A stretch of DNA of 64,000 nucleotides from assembly GCF_963576615.1 (NCBI RefSeq), contig NC_088711.1, forward strand, positions 40,234,621-40,298,620, read 5' to 3'. The stretch is from Watersipora subatra (Eukaryota; Bryozoa; Gymnolaemata; Cheilostomatida; Watersiporidae). A program made the translations under genes and the position numbers. Below, one piece after another: positions 30,331 to 41,264 of this stretch. Below the pieces are notes generated by a model. That model saw only the letters and a list, made by a program, of their open reading frames with translations, was not told where the DNA came from and ran no database searches. Every line of letters begins with the position of its first letter. The first letter of the stretch is position 1.

Positions 30331-33208
30331 GTTTTTAGACCAGCAAAGTTTTGAGCCAAATTAACAATTCCGCGGGAAGCGCGTGTTGCTCTGCACTCAA
30401 AAGCACGAACGTTGAAAGATGGGAGTTGTACGCCGTCCATAGCCGCATTACAAAGAAAAGTCAAGTCGTATATCGTATCAAACATACTATAATGTATGAT
30501 GCGTTAATGCCAAAATGGACCGTTCACGTAGCGGGCATCGCGCAAACGCTGCGTGCTATGAGCGTAAATTTTTACCGCCTTTTGCTAAGGCTAGCTCAAC
30601 AACATTAACCAATGAATTGTTAGGGGTTGGCGGCATAAGCTCCGCGTTGTGTAAATATCTCACCAATAAACACTCGCTTAATCCATAAATTGGCATGACG
30701 CCAATTGTCCGGTAAAAGACTTAGCCTGTTGTCCAACAAGCGTTGATGCTTTCTCATTGTTTGCTATGAACAACGCTTTCATAACAACAATCGCCAGGCT
30801 GGTAATTTGTGGCGCGCGCATTTCAAATGATTACAAAGAGTTTTCCATCGGTAGCTAGCTACGGCTGCTACTAGAATTCGGCGCTGTTTGTGGGTGTGCT
30901 TGCATTTTAATCCTTGTACTTCCGGCTTTGTGTTTAAAATACCATCGAGGATGAACTTTGCGTAGTAGTCATTAGCAATAATGTAAGTTATGTAATCATA
31001 CTCTGGAAGTGTTTATCCTTTTGTAGTGCGCTGCGGTAATATTATTGTAATCCAGAGTTGATTAGAAACTGCGCAGAGCTCATGTGTGGTCATTATAGTT
31101 TTGTTCTGCACATGTTTGCGGTTATGTTTGTGCTACAGAACCGTATAATAATGTGAAAATATTTTGAGCAAATGTGAAGCTAATTTATTATGCATACTAC
31201 AAACACTAGTACCACTAACGCGTAGTATGGTCAAGTGCCCTCGTAGTAACTAGACAAAGCCGTCTTGCATAATTTGATGAAAGTTTACTTGGTTACTTGT
31301 TTTTGTGCTACATTGTATAGTCCTGACCACTAATATGATACAATCGTGTGCAGGTTTTGGTATGTTGCTTCTAAAAGCTTGTTCTGAGACGTCTTCTAAT
31401 GTATCTCGAGCTATATACTTATCAGATTTCTTCAGGCATTTTGGGACATGGTATAACCTAGGATGAGTTCACTCTTACAGATGTTGCAAAACAGCAAAAT
31501 GAATCAACTTTTTCATATTCTTAGTGATGTCAAGATTAAATCTAGTTTCTGATTTGCTGTAGTTTCACTGGCTTTTGCGCGAAACACTGAAAATTGCTCG
31601 TTCATAGCTGCTGAAGCAATAGTCTGCAAGTGACAATTGTATGATATTGGGCTGTTTTCATTAACTGACCTTTCATAACTTGGATATTTTCCAAGTGCTC
31701 TTATAAGATATATAAATTTTATGGCAATAGAATAAAATTCGAACAGTATTGAATATTCTAACATTTAAATTATTGCAATAGTACTATATGACTTACAATA
31801 ACAGTAAGTAGTGCATAAGACATTTACTTGATAAACATTGCGCATAACAAAGTTAGGTTTAGTAGCGATGTTCTCGATAATTCTATTGGTAGTAAGGTTG
31901 TTTGTTTCTTAACTGATCTGGTCTATCTTGAAAAAATGTGTACAAAACCATTAGATATAAAAACAACAGAATTTGCACGATTTCATTGCCATTGCTAGTT
32001 GTAGTAATTTAACTTGGGTGTTCATCCTCAAGTCGGTCTCAATGTCAACTATGTTTTCATTGCCAAATCAATAAATACAGCATGTAATGTATATTTGTCA
32101 TGAATTGTCATTGATAGAGCTTTCTTTTTGATTTATCAGCAAATATTTTTCCATTTAAAAATCTACTTTTAGCACTGTAGTTTTCTTTAGACCGCTTCTA
32201 TGTGACTCATAATACATCGGTTTCAAATATTTTTAGGATCATCACAGCTAACAAACAATACTGTGTTGGCTCCAGTTAAAAGATGGTAGCCAAAAATGGT
32301 TTTCATTTGGTCCTGTTTGATTTCCATTAAGGTAAATTAAGGTTAATTTGTTATAAGTAATTATGAAGGGATGCTGCCATAGGATTGTTAAGCTTTTAGC
32401 ACCTACAATACATAAGTTATTCACTTTGATACAGATGCAAATTTCTTACCCGCCTTAATTACATGGCAAAGATCTTGTCAGTGTTGTGTGGGGGTTGAAC
32501 AGTATTATTTTAGCCATGTAATATAATTGTATGTGTAATGATATAATAGTATGTTCAAAACTCATTAGTCGTGGTAAAAGTTGAAGGAGAGTCTAGTTCT
32601 AGATCTATCGAAATTGGTTTGTCTTGAATTTTCTAGAAGCTCGGATGTTTTGCACCCTCTGATTGTATTGATACATTAATAGAGTTAGTTTGTTGTTTTC
32701 AGCTATCAGGCATAACAGATTCATGTTAGCTATAAGCTACTTGCTTCACTAGACTTTTCGGCTGCAGCTGTGCCTTGTTATCAGTAAGTGCCTTGGTGAG
32801 CAATTCTCAAGCACAAATTGGTATCAGGCGACAGAGGCAGTTTAACTGGCTATCAATTGAAATATAATAGCAAAACACTCTGGAATGAGAATTAGTTACA
32901 TTTCTTTCAGGATAGTAGTTTTCATAGGAAATCTTGATTAACGTGGGGCTACCTTGGAATTATGCTAGCACCAAGTCAATCAGGACTTCCTGTAGGACAC
33001 TGGGCTGCTGCAATGATTAATATCAACTTGACTATATCAGGCTGATGTTGGAGAGTGCTAGGCTCGCTGGCATCTATTTATGCCATGGTTGCAGTACACA
33101 TGCACAAATAGATACCATGCTTGCTGCACTTTCTCGATCTGCGTCCAGACGATTTTAGGGACTGGTATAGTGAGAAAGTGTTCTCCAAAGCTATTCAAAA
33201 TATACATA
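30331..33208. other. No recognisable gene; GC-richer stretch near 30350-30980
   Basis: From about 30350 to 30980 the sequence is less AT-rich and has more CG dinucleotides than its surroundings (CGCGGGAAGCGCG, GGCGCGCGCATTTC). This would suit a promoter or 5' exon; AAT|GTAAGT near 30988 could be a donor. No coding exon could be tied to it. From 31000 to 33208 I see only AT-rich sequence without gene or repeat structure. Confidence 0.35.
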
Positions 33209-33569
33209 TCGTACTTTTCGGACTAAACCACGCCCCCACATAAGCCGCATCTGCTTTATTTTCCAAAAACGACAAAACAATACATAGGCCGCAGAACTCA
33301 GGAGGGTGCTTTTTAACACGGCATCAACTTTGCTGTTTAAAACGGCACTGTTTCGTATTAACCGATGCTTTTTAACCTAGTGCCTAACGGAACAGTACCG
33401 TTAGGCATTGTTTCGTTTGTTCTTTCACCGTTAAAGGTGCACTAATCGAAGATTCCGGTTAATGCGCCCTAGCAGTGAAAGAAAAAGTCACAGAATAGCC
33501 GCACTCTTATATAAGCCGCATGGCTCAAATCATCAAAAAAGGTAGCGGCTAATAGTCCGAAAAGTACGG
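33209..33569. mobile_element. TA-flanked MITE (361 bp), copy 2 of the ACTTTTCGGACTATTAG family
   Basis: The left end TCGTACTTTTCGGACTAAAC and the right end GGCTAATAGTCCGAAAAGTA (then CGG) are inverted partners with TA on each side (33207-33208 and 33570-33571). It is collinear with 22931-23314, including the CGCAGAACTCAGGAGG and CGCCCTAGCAGTGAAAGAAA phrases. Confidence 0.87.
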
Positions 33570-33571
33570 TA

Positions 33572-34465
33572 TGTCTTCTTGAATGTCTTCACAAGACCCA
33601 GCTTCACTAGGTCGACTCCGTGTGGGCTATTATTACTCTGATAGTGTTTAACATTAACAACCTGAGTATCTACGTACATGTAAACCTGTGATACTGTGAT
33701 GCTTGCACAGATAGTTTAAAATGAAAGAATTGGCATTGCTAGGAGTTGATCAAAACCTTTGTTTCAAAACTTAACATCGCTTTGATAACATCAGCAAGCA
33801 ACATGTCAAAGTGCAAAGATGTGTGATAGCATCAAAAATGTCTGATTTTGTTGTTTTACACCTTTAGATAACAAGTCTAGACTCAATTGTATACAGTAAT
33901 TCAAGCGCAACAATATTCTAGTAGGTGGTAGAGTCACTGGGCTGTTGACGAGCTATGGGACACTGGGTAGGTTTTACGCATATGACCATGCAGTTTAAAG
34001 CATAGATTGCCTAGACATTAGGCTTGTTTTAAGGCATAGATTGCCTACACTTACGAAGTTTTTCATATGAAGAACTCCAAACAAGTAACGATGTTAGGAG
34101 TATGGAATCGGCTTCAACTGTGTTTTCAACACTCATTTGTCATATGGGCGCTTTTGTTGCCGCATGTTCCTGTCCTTGAGTAACAAAGGCGCAGTTGATT
34201 TTTATTGGCCAATGCAAACAGTTGTGTTTACTTAACGCATTACTATTTAATAGCGCTTCACTGATGATTTTATCGGATGCATGGTTGTAAAAGTGGACAT
34301 TGTTTCTCATCAAAACTGACAGATATCATTGCTCAACTCTGACCTTCTCCGACCTTTCAAGCTCTCATTTACATTTGAATTTATATTCAATGTATTTAAT
34401 GTAACTGAATTGTCGAACCCTCACAAACAGCTAATGTAACAACTGGCAAATAGAGGCTATATTCT
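33572..34465. other. No gene seen
   Basis: AT-rich sequence with a short internal duplication of GGCATAGATTGCCTA-type words near 33998-34050. Nothing coding is recognisable. Confidence 0.45.
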
Positions 34466-34756
34466 TCATAACATGCTTTGTTTTGAAAAAACTGCTTTTA
34501 AGAATAGTTGTGCATGGATATATTTTGGGAACATACAGTAAATAATTAATAGGCGGCAATATATTATATCTACTCCTTTAAAAAACTTCGGCCTCTTTGT
34601 TGCATTTTGCTGTATATATGACAACTTCAGAGTTCCTGCTTTGCACAAGAGTAAATTGTTAATGGAAAAAGTATCAGTGGAAAGTGAAGCATGACAAGTT
34701 ATTATTGGAGCTGTGACTGGAAAGTTGAGCGGTGAGCAATTGCCAGCCATAACTTT

Positions 34757-35277
34757 CTAAACTTTTTCACAAACTTTTATGTTCGCTTGCAAAGCAAGCG
34801 CTGAGTTAGAGAACTTGTGAGGTAGATTATCAAGGTCAATTATATCTCCTGGCGAAAGATCTTCTTCGAATATGTCGACCTCAACAATTCTGTGTAGATT
34901 TCCATTGGTGTCTTTTGCGACTTCATTTGCATCACTGCTCATCGCTACAGCTCCACTAATGCTGTATCGGGAGTAGAAAACTCCAATTATGTCTCCAGAC
35001 TGCACTTCTATTTGTTCTTCTTCATCTATATCTGTCGTTTGAAAGTCAATTACTCCTGGTGTGAGTTCGTTAAAGTCAATAAGCTGGTAGCGGTTGGCCT
35101 CAATGTGTCGCCATACACTCGCACATAAAGGTACTATTGACTGCTTCCTGTAGTAATCCCACCGAACAAGAGTTCCTGGTGAGTTGAAATTGTCGGAAAG
35201 CAACAAGATCAACTTGTTCGAGCTAATCTCCGGCATATCTCGGGGCTGCCTTCCAACTTTTTGCAACTTCATGTTTC
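34757..35277 (-). CDS. Unrecognised exon of a probable extracellular protein
   Basis: A 171-codon minus-strand frame follows a splice acceptor (TTTTACAG, exon begins at 35277). The first ATG is at 35272, but coding may continue from an upstream exon because the frame is open to the acceptor. It reads NFNSPGTLVRWDYYRKQS, then PLCASVWRHIEANRYQLIDF and IEVQSGDIIGVFYSRYSISG. The pattern (a W-Y-Y near a 'SPG' turn, then 'VQSGDIIG') resembles a beta-rich domain I associate with secreted or membrane proteins of marine invertebrates, often near sushi or EGF modules. That is inference and I give no name. The frame stops at TAG 34757-34759. In the same frame an open stretch follows (34466-34750) with NCSPLNFPVTAPIITC and LLLCKAG, which looks like part of a cysteine-bonded, sushi-like module. 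The gene may thus carry a premature stop, or the continuation may be chance. Confidence 0.55.
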
Positions 35278-35533
35278 CTGTAAAACATTAATTGATTGAA
35301 TTGAAGAAACTCTTCTACGCTAATTCAGGTGTGTCTGAACAACGCTGTTTATTTACAAGAGCGGTGTCTATTTCTCTGCCTCACCTATCTGAACAGTACA
35401 ACAACATAAACATTTCTCTGTTTGACTATTGATACATAGTGTGTTTTTAGTTTCTATCGCTTTCCACAATCTTTCATAGTGTAACAAGATTACTCCCACA
35501 TTGAAGATGAACTTACACGAAACCGGTATTTCG

Positions 35534-35857
35534 CTGTCATTTGCAATTGTTGTTTGTTTGAGGTGGTCTGACTGCCAGGATGTTTCAAGATAAAATTTGA
35601 CAATATTTGCTTGAGGTTTAAATGCTCAGATCAAACGAAAGTGTGATTAGGACATCTATAATAGTTACTGGCAGTACCGACACATAACTTTGCAACTTGA
35701 AAGCAATAGCCGATATCAACAATAACAACTAGGAATATTATTTTACACGTCTTTTTCTTTTGAACATTTCACCGCAACCAAGTTTTGTCGATTTCGATCT
35801 TGAAACTTCTTGACAGTCATACCATCTCAAACATAAAAAAACAATCGCAAATGACAG
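35534..35857. mobile_element. Foldback MITE of the TGACTGCCAGGA family, copy 2 (324 bp)
   Basis: The left arm CTGTCATTTGCAATTG, then GAGGTGGTCTGACTGCCAGG, is mirrored by a right arm ending CAATCGCAAATGACAG. The arms extend about 90 bases with scattered mismatches. The family is also at 21602-21770 and 62241-62597. No coding capacity and no clear target duplication. Confidence 0.8.
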
Positions 35858-35997
35858 AACAATACTGATACTTTCTGATGAGATGCTAAAATCTTGCGTA
35901 AATTCATTTTTAACTGTTTGTTTATTAACTCATTCGCACCTGACTAATTTCTAAGCGATACCGCTAATTTTTCAGAAAGTTGTCGTAATTCAAATTA

Positions 35998-37924
35998 CAG
36001 TTCACCCTCGAGATACGATGTTAATCCCTTCCAAGGCTAGCATCGTATGGCGAAAAAATCGTATGTCGGGGTATAGAAACCATTGTAATTATACAATGAA
36101 AAAAAGAAGGTAAATATCGTCCAAAATTTTATAAAAATGCTGTACATATTGAAAATTAGTGACAAAATAGTATGTTAACTTTAGTAACTATAGTTACCTG
36201 CAGTAGCTGCATTGTATTAAGTGCACCTAGTGATTATAATCTGCAATACTGTAAAATTGTAATCTGTTTACCAAATGCAGATCGTACGGTAACAAGTTCT
36301 TACCTTCAAAAGGTACGCATAACATAAACGTTGAATTCACTTCAAATAAGTTTAGCTTGCCAAACTCACCCTTAAAACCAAGTTTTAGTATGTATTTTGA
36401 ACTATTTTAATGAATTTCAACTGTTATCACGAAATTTTATCCTTCATAAGTTTCTGTCTTCACTTTTATTATAAAATTTAGTGTGTCTGGTTGAAACCTT
36501 TTTCAACCAGAATTCAATTAGGCCGAGCGATGCAGTTATCGAAAGCGGTCTCTCACACACCTGACCATTTAATGGCTACCGAAAAGAAAAATGAAATTTT
36601 ATTTACTATACAGGACGTACATACCTTTGGAGTAACCTGACTTTAGCTGGAATATTGTGGCGAATAAAGCAGAGAGGAGGCAAATAGGTATCAATCCTAA
36701 TTATGTTGCTGTACACTTGAAGATTAATACGTAATAAAATGAAATTTTTAGCAGGCTAAAAAAGGTTGTCTAGTCCTGTCCAATTTTTCTTCTGGTTTAA
36801 AATAAAAAATGCTGGTGCAATGCAGAAAACTGCTAGCTAGCTAGCTAAAGCTTGTAGGAGGATCCAGGGAAGGTGCTACAGTCGTTTTTCTAGTATGGTA
36901 TGTGCACAAGAATCAATGTAACCATATGTAAAAGGTTTGTACGTATTTGTACCCTAGAGGAAAGGGCTTTAACAAGTTTCAGAAAGTAATGTAAATGCGT
37001 TAACTATCTTGAGTAGTTAATTATATGAGTTACATACATACGATGAATTGTATTCACGTAGGAGATAACAAGCCCACCTGCAAAGACATAGTTAAACAAG
37101 AAAAAACAAAATCGAAAGGAAACAAATAAAATATGAAAAACATGCCACACAAGAGATAAATAATATATATTATACATGCATTGTTTTAATGTACCAGTCC
37201 ACATCAGCAAATTAAACACTTGAAATATTTCTGTCAATGTGGGGTTTTCTGTATCTTCTACTTCCTCGCCTTTACTAAATGGTTGCTCCTTTTGAATGCT
37301 GATCGTGTGCATGACCTAGCTCCTTCAAATCTTCAGCCGGAAGCTCTTAATTGTGATTGCTTTAATGGAGTTATTGTTTTAATAATAATTGCAAATGCTG
37401 ATTGGTTGCGATCATATTCCTTGACAATGTTAATAATACGGGTGCTTTCTTATTTACGACATCCAACTTTGTTGACATAGAAATCATTTTTCCTTCGTTT
37501 TGTAACGTTTGTATCGGTCTCAGATTTCATAGCTAACGAATTAAATGTAGGTACTTGTAGTTATATACGAATGTTGACTTAAAAGTTTATAGTAAAATAT
37601 ATAATAACGCTACAAATGAATATTTGCTCTCGCTTGTGTATTTTACACGAAATCTTCTACGCGGAATGCTGACATGAGAGAAGTCGATCATCGTGTCTCT
37701 TCTAAACGTTCTGAAAATGTTTTCGGCAAACTATATTTCGGTGGCTTTTTTATTTTGGCGTGCGTTATGAGCACACCGACCACCAAATTTTAACTCGGGC
37801 GAAACTTTTCTCAAAATCGTATGGTGAAATAAAATTCGTATAGCGAGGTGAAGATATCGCAATGTTTGACTTCGTAAGGTGAACAAATCGTATATCAGGG
37901 TAATCGTATCTCAAGGGTGCACTG
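35998..37924. mobile_element. TA-flanked Tc1/mariner-like element (1.93 kb), non-autonomous
   Basis: The left end CAGTTCACCCTCGAGATACG and the right end CGTATCTCAAGGGTGCACTG are inverted repeats (three mismatches in the first 20). They are flanked by TA (35996-35997 and 37925-37926). Subterminal words with ATCGTATGGCG/ATCGTATGGTG continue the symmetry. The longest internal frame (37004-37312 minus, 102 codons) shows no transposase motif. It lies just inside the left end of the TTAA element. Confidence 0.85.
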
Positions 37925-38226
37925 TACTACTAAAGGAGACATGCTTGAGATAATTTACTCATTCAAATTTCACAAGAACCAGCCAAGTCTCTTCTTTCAA
38001 ATTATATTATATTCATATAGACAACTCATATCCCTTTTATGTAGATCCGTGCCTCAAAGAAGGTAGTTTCAGGAAATTTCCAATATTTGAAAAAATTGTC
38101 ATACCCTAAAACAAAGTTAGATTTGCACCATAAAAGTTGCAAAATATACAAAGTTGGACTGAAATAACTTATTACATACAATACATAGTTATGAATATTA
38201 TTTATACATATGCAGTTAGTCATAAG

Positions 38227-39106
38227 CACGGGCTAGCCGGGTCACGAACTCAAGGATTTTTGCCACGCTCATACAAAACAAAAACAACAGGGTAGACACA
38301 CTTTTCGCGGTCTTCCGCACGAATATTCAAAAATACTAACATATGTCAATTCTATCGGCCAAACACAACCTACTAATGGATGAGCAACCTATTAATGTAT
38401 CCGAATACCTCATATAAAATAAGCCAACCAGGTTACATAAAGGTTAATACCCACTTTATCTCTGGAAATATGCCTGCCCGCGGTTTTTGGCCAAGATTAA
38501 CCAGGGTTCATCATACACCAAAATGTCTATTACGGGTTCCGGAGGGACCCCGTTCTGTTTATTAAGTTCGGGCGTCCATATAAACACCCTGTCCCGAATA
38601 GAAGCCACAATGTAAGCTAATCACAACGCCATACAATACGGTACCTACGCGCTAGTTGTAGTAGTGGAGTGGTAGTTCATTTACGTGCTCATGATTTATT
38701 CAACGCGTGAATTTGGTTGGCTTAAAAATAGTTTAAGTTTTGGTACGGGGACAATGGACCCACCCGATAATATTAAATAACGGACTACCTCCAGAACCCG
38801 TAAGAGACATTTTGGTGTATGATGAACCCTGGTTAATCTTGGCCAAAAACCGCGGGCAGGCATATTTCCAGAGATAAAGTGGGTATTAACCTTTATGTAA
38901 CCTGGTTGGCTTATTTTATATGAGGTATTCGGATACATTAATAGGTTGTTCATCCATTAGTAGGTTGTGTTTGGCCGATAGAATTGACATCTGTTAGTAT
39001 TTCTGAATATTCGTGCGGAAGACCGCGAAAAGTGTGTCTACCCTGTTGTTTTTGTTTTGTATGAGCGTGGCGAAAATCCTTGAGTTCGTGACCCGGCTAG
39101 CCCGTG
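38227..39106. mobile_element. 880-bp foldback element with 320-bp near-identical arms
   Basis: The left arm (38227 to about 38553) and right arm (about 38780 to 39106) are inverted copies with only a few differences. The outer tips are CACGGGCTAGCCGG and CCGGCTAGCCCGTG. A perfect 8-bp duplication GTCATAAG flanks it (38219-38226 and 39107-39114). The loop is about 225 bases. Because of the symmetry both strands encode the same 50-residue open segment (NLLMYPNTSYKISQPGYIK), which is an artefact and not a protein. An 8-bp duplication would fit hAT or Mutator superfamilies. Confidence 0.92.
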
Positions 39107-39809
39107 GTCATAAGCATGAAAATCATGAAACTCCAACTTTGAACTTTTCCTCACGAGTATCATCCTTCAAACAAAAGCATAGCAAATTTATATGCCAATA
39201 TAACTCAAATAAAACATCGTTAAATAGTTTCAAATAATATAAATATGTTCAATAACACTGTTCTTGACTTTTCAGACTTCATAGACAGCTCTAAGAATCA
39301 ATATGATCCTATCGAAACTGAAATATAACGTTAGTCTGACTATGGCTGGCAGCCTGAAGAGTGCATTTTTATTCGAGCATAACGATTCAAATTGGCAAAA
39401 TAAAAAGTTAATATAAACTTTGAAACGTTAAAAATAAGGTTTTAATTTGATTTATGCAGTCTTTCAATGTCTTACCACTTCTGAATCTGCATATTTACAT
39501 GTGGAGTTGAAAAAACTATCGTGAACGATAAAATTTCAAGTCCCCATGATGATTTCCGGTTTTGGTAGATATTGAGATGGGTGTACTAATTTGGTTGTAA
39601 CTTTTGCCAGAGATGTCATAGAGACATATTTTAAAGTTTGTCTGATTGGCCAGAATGTTTTCTTTCTAACTAATCTAAATTATTCTTTTATAATTTAAAA
39701 ATAACGATGCAAGGAGTTGGTAAATTTCAGACGCCAGTTAACTCGCGATGGGTGCCTAGCAACGTTATAAATAGGCGAGTCAACTCGCGCCTAGGTGCGA
39801 ATGAGTTAA

Positions 39810-40482
39810 ATGCCTTTCAAGTTATGAAATACATACATCATGCAACCGATAGGTCAAATACGTTTGTGATTGGGAGAAGTCCAACAAGAGCTTGGACTCA
39901 TTGGTAAAATTTTTTTGTTCACCAATACCTACAGTCAAATCAAAACTTATCTTCAGCTTGCAAATCAATACGGATTTGATGCCTCAAGATGCAAATCAAT
40001 AAATAAAGCTATTTTAAAACCCCACCATTTGGTTGGTTGAACATCTGTCCTGTTGTATGTCACAATGAGCTTTCATTAATATGATTAGAGTCATGGTAAA
40101 GATATTGAAACAAGCAAAACTATAACAACCATCAGTTACTTATGTTGTTTTGTCTCAAACATGGTACAAGAATTTTACAAGTTGTAATAAGGAAATACGC
40201 TTACCTATTTTCTCTTTACCGTAAAGCTAAATTTGGATTCGTTTCCCTATTTTTATAAAATGTTTGAAATAGGCCTGCCATGCTTACCCGCAGCCATGTC
40301 TCTTTATAACCTTTTTTGCTTTGATAATATTAAAACAAGTCTCCAAAACATTAGGTCAATTGTTTGTAGTCAGTTTTATACATGAAAATGTTACAATCAT
40401 CTTAATCCTTTAGTAATATCCTTTCAAATTACTTAGAATCCATAACAGAATACCCGCAGTTTGACCAGTGGTTCTGTAACTT
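39810..40482. other. No gene seen
   Basis: AT-rich sequence between two transposons with no coding or repeat signal that I can identify. Confidence 0.45.
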
Positions 40483-41264
40483 GAACCATAACTGCCATGT
40501 CCGACTTTTATCGTTAAGATAAAACTTTTATCGTTAAGACAAAACAAAGATTGGTCCACTAACTTTCAAAGTCATGAAGGCTTTTTTAAAGCGTTTCAAT
40601 ATCCGTCTCGAAAACAACCCAATCGACACAGCAAGCTCCGCCCATAAATATGTGACGAATGCTAGCTTTTAGGAACGGAAGTTAGGGATGTTTAGACCCA
40701 TTTAGAATAATAGAGATGGATGTCTTAAAACCCATTGTTTAAATTCAGCCTTCAAAAAATCTCAGTGTTTTATGAAAGGTAGATGAACTATTTAACATTG
40801 CTCGTAGCTTGTTACAGGATGTTTAATCGGCTGAATGCCGAGAAAAATGAGCTCAAAAAACTGCAATTTTGTCACAAGCTAGCATTGTTATTGCGATTTT
40901 TTGAGCTCATTTCCAAATATGCAGTTATAAATAGCTTATCTACCTTTCAGAAAAGACTGAGATCATTTTGAAGGCTGAATTTAGATAATAATGGGTTTTA
41001 TGGCACCCATCTCTATCATTCTAAATCGGAATAAACATCCCAATTTTCGTTCCTAAAAAGCTAGCATACGTCATATATTTATGGGCGGAGCTTGTTGTGC
41101 CGATCGTATTGTTTTCGAGACGAATATTAAAATGCTGTAAAAAAACCTTCATTCCTCTGAAAGTTAGTGGACCAATTTTTATTTTGAGTACAAACTCTGA
41201 ATCAGCATGTCTGATTTACTTAAAAATAATATGATAAAAGTTGTACGTGGCAGTTATGGTTTAA
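40483..41264. mobile_element. Long foldback element (about 780 bp)
   Basis: Inverted arms of about 370 bases meet near 40875. Paired phrases include GAACCATAACTGCCA / TGGCAGTTATGGTT at the tips, TTGGTCCACTAACTTTCA / GAAAGTTAGTGGACCAA, GCTCCGCCCATAAATATG / TATATTTATGGGCGGAGC, and GAGCTCAAAAAA / TTTTTTGAGCTC at the centre. The arms have diverged by about 10 percent, so it is older than the element at 38227. No clear target duplication. Confidence 0.82.

Larger units (their letters stand above)
35929..39805. mobile_element. TTAA-flanked piggyBac-like element carrying nested insertions
   Basis: The left end CTCATTCGCACCT and right end AGGTGCGAATGAG are exact 13-bp inverted repeats. Each is flanked by TTAA (35925-35928 and 39806-39809), the piggyBac target signature. 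The 3.9-kb interior contains a TA-flanked element (35998-37924) and an 880-bp foldback element (38227-39106). Only about 1.1 kb belongs to the original element and no transposase is recognisable. Borders are well supported; the superfamily is inferred from TTAA alone. Confidence 0.72.

Noticed and set aside
37004-37312. 102-codon minus-strand frame inside the TA-flanked element
   Set aside because: A hydrophobic run and a short acidic start are present, but no DDE or helix-turn-helix transposase motif is visible.
38380-38953. Two opposite-strand frames encoding the same 50-residue segment
   Set aside because: They are the two arms of the foldback element at 38227-39106, so identity is due to inverted repeat symmetry and not to a gene pair.
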